Below, one piece after another: positions 63,601-64,000 of a stretch of 64,000 nucleotides of DNA. This DNA comes from Kitasatospora sp. SolWspMP-SS2h. GTDB lineage: Bacteria > Actinomycetota > Actinomycetes > Streptomycetales > Streptomycetaceae. The stretch spans positions 167,281 through 231,280 of the forward strand of contig NZ_QLLT01000007.1 of NCBI RefSeq assembly GCF_003259315.1, read 5' to 3'. The position numbers and the translations under genes are program-made. Within the stretch, counting starts at the first letter, position 1. Each line of letters starts with the position of its first letter. The notes beneath the pieces are model-generated. The model worked only from the letters and a program-made list of their open reading frames with translations, did not search any database and had not been told where the DNA came from.

Positions 63601-63884
63601 CGCACCCGGGTGTCCTGGCTGCCCCAGTACGTCAGCCGCACCGCCGGGCCGCCCCCCACCGGCGCCGTGAACACCTCCGGCGTCAGCGCGAACCAGCTGG
63701 TCCACGCCAGCGCCTCGCCGTCCGGCGACAGCCGCGGGTGGCTCACCCGGGTCCGGTCCGCGCTCACCCGCCAGGCCCGCCCCACCCCGCCGTCCGCGGC
63801 GAGCGGCGCGACCCAGACGTCGTCCTCGGCGGTGAAGGCGAGCAGACCGCCGCGTACATGGGGGTACCGCAGGTATCCGGACAC
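60666..63884 (-). CDS. Tricorn-type S41 family protease
   Basis: The 1072-residue protein is a tricorn protease homologue, a large cytosolic peptidase acting downstream of the proteasome. The N-terminal half (about 1-670) forms two beta-propellers with repeated PDG/SPDG motifs. A helical segment, a PDZ-like domain (LAGHGLHDGDELLAVDGRPP) and the S41 core follow. His729 lies in LGTSHAYVTP and the nucleophile Ser950-Asp951 in ATSSDGDVI, in order as in archaeal tricorn (H746, S965-D966). GTG 63884 is the start. The C-terminal end is Pro/Arg-rich. Nothing recognisable is seen in 63885-64000. Confidence 0.9.
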   Translation of the reverse strand: MSGYLRYPHVRGGLLAFTAEDDVWVAPLAADGGVGRAWRVSADRTRVSHPRLSPDGEALAWTSWFALTPEVFTAPVGGGPAVRLTYWGSQDTRVRGWLPNGEVLAVTSYHEPFAHYAWAWELPPDGAPGRRMPWGPVADAQVGEGHTVLLTDAAPHEPAFWKRYRGGATGRLWVDHDLLLPGLPGHLASPMPVACADGTRIAFLSDHEGVGNLYSVRPDGTGLRRHTDHASYYAREAATDGVRVVYQHAGDVWLLDSLDAPAPRRLEVPLGGARAGRRPYPVSAANNVKDLACDATGRAGVLNVRGALYWLTHRDGPARVLADTPGVRCRLPLVLGYGNQAAWVTDADGADAIEIAALPGKDDPDERPAGRRIAGGRIGRVQELAAAPDGGRLAVACSDGRLLLVDTADGAVAEVAASRFGPVSSPSFSPDSRWLAWSEPVAGRSLRAIRLARTDRPEERVHVTGGRFEDEHPVFTRDGRFLVFLSWRGFDPVHDVHTGDLSFPLGCRPYLVPLAAGTPSPFASPAEGRPPVGLDPEEATGDGTVHVDREGLSKRLVPFPVIASKYSATAAVRGGVVWLRWPISGALGQTFAHPEDTSGRPALEYFDLARGRRTTLVEQLDGFAVSADGSALSVFSAGALKLYPLAAPTAPVPVDLRRITHTVHPAAEWRQSYFEAARIVADQFWDPGMCGLDWPALTEQYAPLLERIASPDDFADLLRELLGELGTSHAYVTPARRGEGPAIAQQPLGLLGANAHRAPDGRWLVDRILPGESSDPKARAPLAGHGLHDGDELLAVDGRPPDPVRGPTPLLAGTGGSTVELTLRHDGRVRRIAVTPLTDERPIRYQDWVARRRHLVREFSDGLCGYLHIPDLGGSGWAQFNRDLRSELARPALVLDVRGNAGGNVSELVLEKLHRRVLAWDFTRGRQPVRWPRDAPRGPVVALADHATSSDGDVIITAIKALALGPVVGTRTWGGVVGMTGRHALGDGTQISVPKNASWFTGGIGFSVENRGVDPDVEVVRTPRDWARGAHTDLSAAVDLALTLLAATPAAAPPPAGTPRPDLRRPPLPPRP

Positions 63885-64000
63885 CCCTCCATGGTTCGAT
63901 CGGCGGCCGGGGCCCGCAAACGCGGCCGGGCCGGGCGGGCGGCCGGACGCGCGGCCGGGCGGGTAGGCGCACGGAGTCCGGGGCGGCTGACGGCGGGTCA

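Overview
The window is about 73% G+C chromosome from a high-GC actinomycete. The evidence points to Streptomycetaceae (Streptomyces or Kitasatospora, which I cannot tell apart here): heavy GC3 codon bias, many GTG/TTG starts, frequent leaderless promoters (a TAnnnT hexamer 6-8 nt before the start codon), a separately encoded EIIB for the GlcNAc PTS, DasR-type operators and families such as DUF3618, DUF445 and DUF6412. No insertion sequence, phage gene, CRISPR array or rRNA gene was seen. From memory, the cysO-cysM / nag PTS / rph / rdgB / bcp order resembles the S. coelicolor SCO29xx neighbourhood, so much of the left half looks like core chromosome.

Left part (1-15.4 kb): a protein-bound-sulfur cysteine pathway (mec fragment, Cys-containing leader peptide, cysO, cysM), a metallo-beta-lactamase-fold hydrolase, an ilvE-type aminotransferase and a LuxR-type regulator. 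Then comes the N-acetylglucosamine PTS (two EIIC genes and one EIIB) with two DasR-like dre sites, rph, a lipoprotein, rdgB, tRNA-Leu(UAG), a large secreted GH18 chitinase behind a classical direct-repeat chitinase promoter, bcp, DUF3618 and a GroES-like protein.

Middle part (15.5-48.6 kb): an ABC-2 exporter (two permeases and an ATPase) followed by a glycosyltransferase and a nucleotide-sugar dehydrogenase. DUF445, an adenosine/adenine deaminase, a YidC paralogue with DUF6412, a Gfo/Idh/MocA oxidoreductase, a NagD-like phosphatase and ung follow. A CoA-transferase pair lies divergent from a complete Liv-type ABC transporter operon that ends in an alpha/beta hydrolase. After these come a polysaccharide deacetylase, DedA, an LLM flavin oxidoreductase, a PAS-GGDEF-EAL protein, OsmC, chorismate mutase, signal peptidase I, YciI, an EamA permease, a class A PBP, two tandem identical tRNA-Lys(CUU) genes and DUF4239.

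Right part (48.7-64 kb): an orphan nirD-like gene, LtrA, a pentapeptide-repeat protein, a Tat-exported phospholipase C, and an anaerobic fermentation block (pflA, pflB, adhE) that is surprising in a lineage regarded as aerobic. A small stress-type helical protein, a probable gene remnant and a 1072-aa tricorn-type protease close the window.

The most interesting signal is regulatory. The pflB promoter carries a near-consensus Rex operator plus a DosR/DevR-type GGGAC-N4-GTCCC palindrome. The same 14-bp palindrome type occurs upstream of the orphan nirD-like gene and upstream of the class A PBP gene. Together these suggest a low-oxygen/redox regulon covering mixed-acid-type fermentation, a nitrite-reductase-type subunit and cell-wall synthesis.
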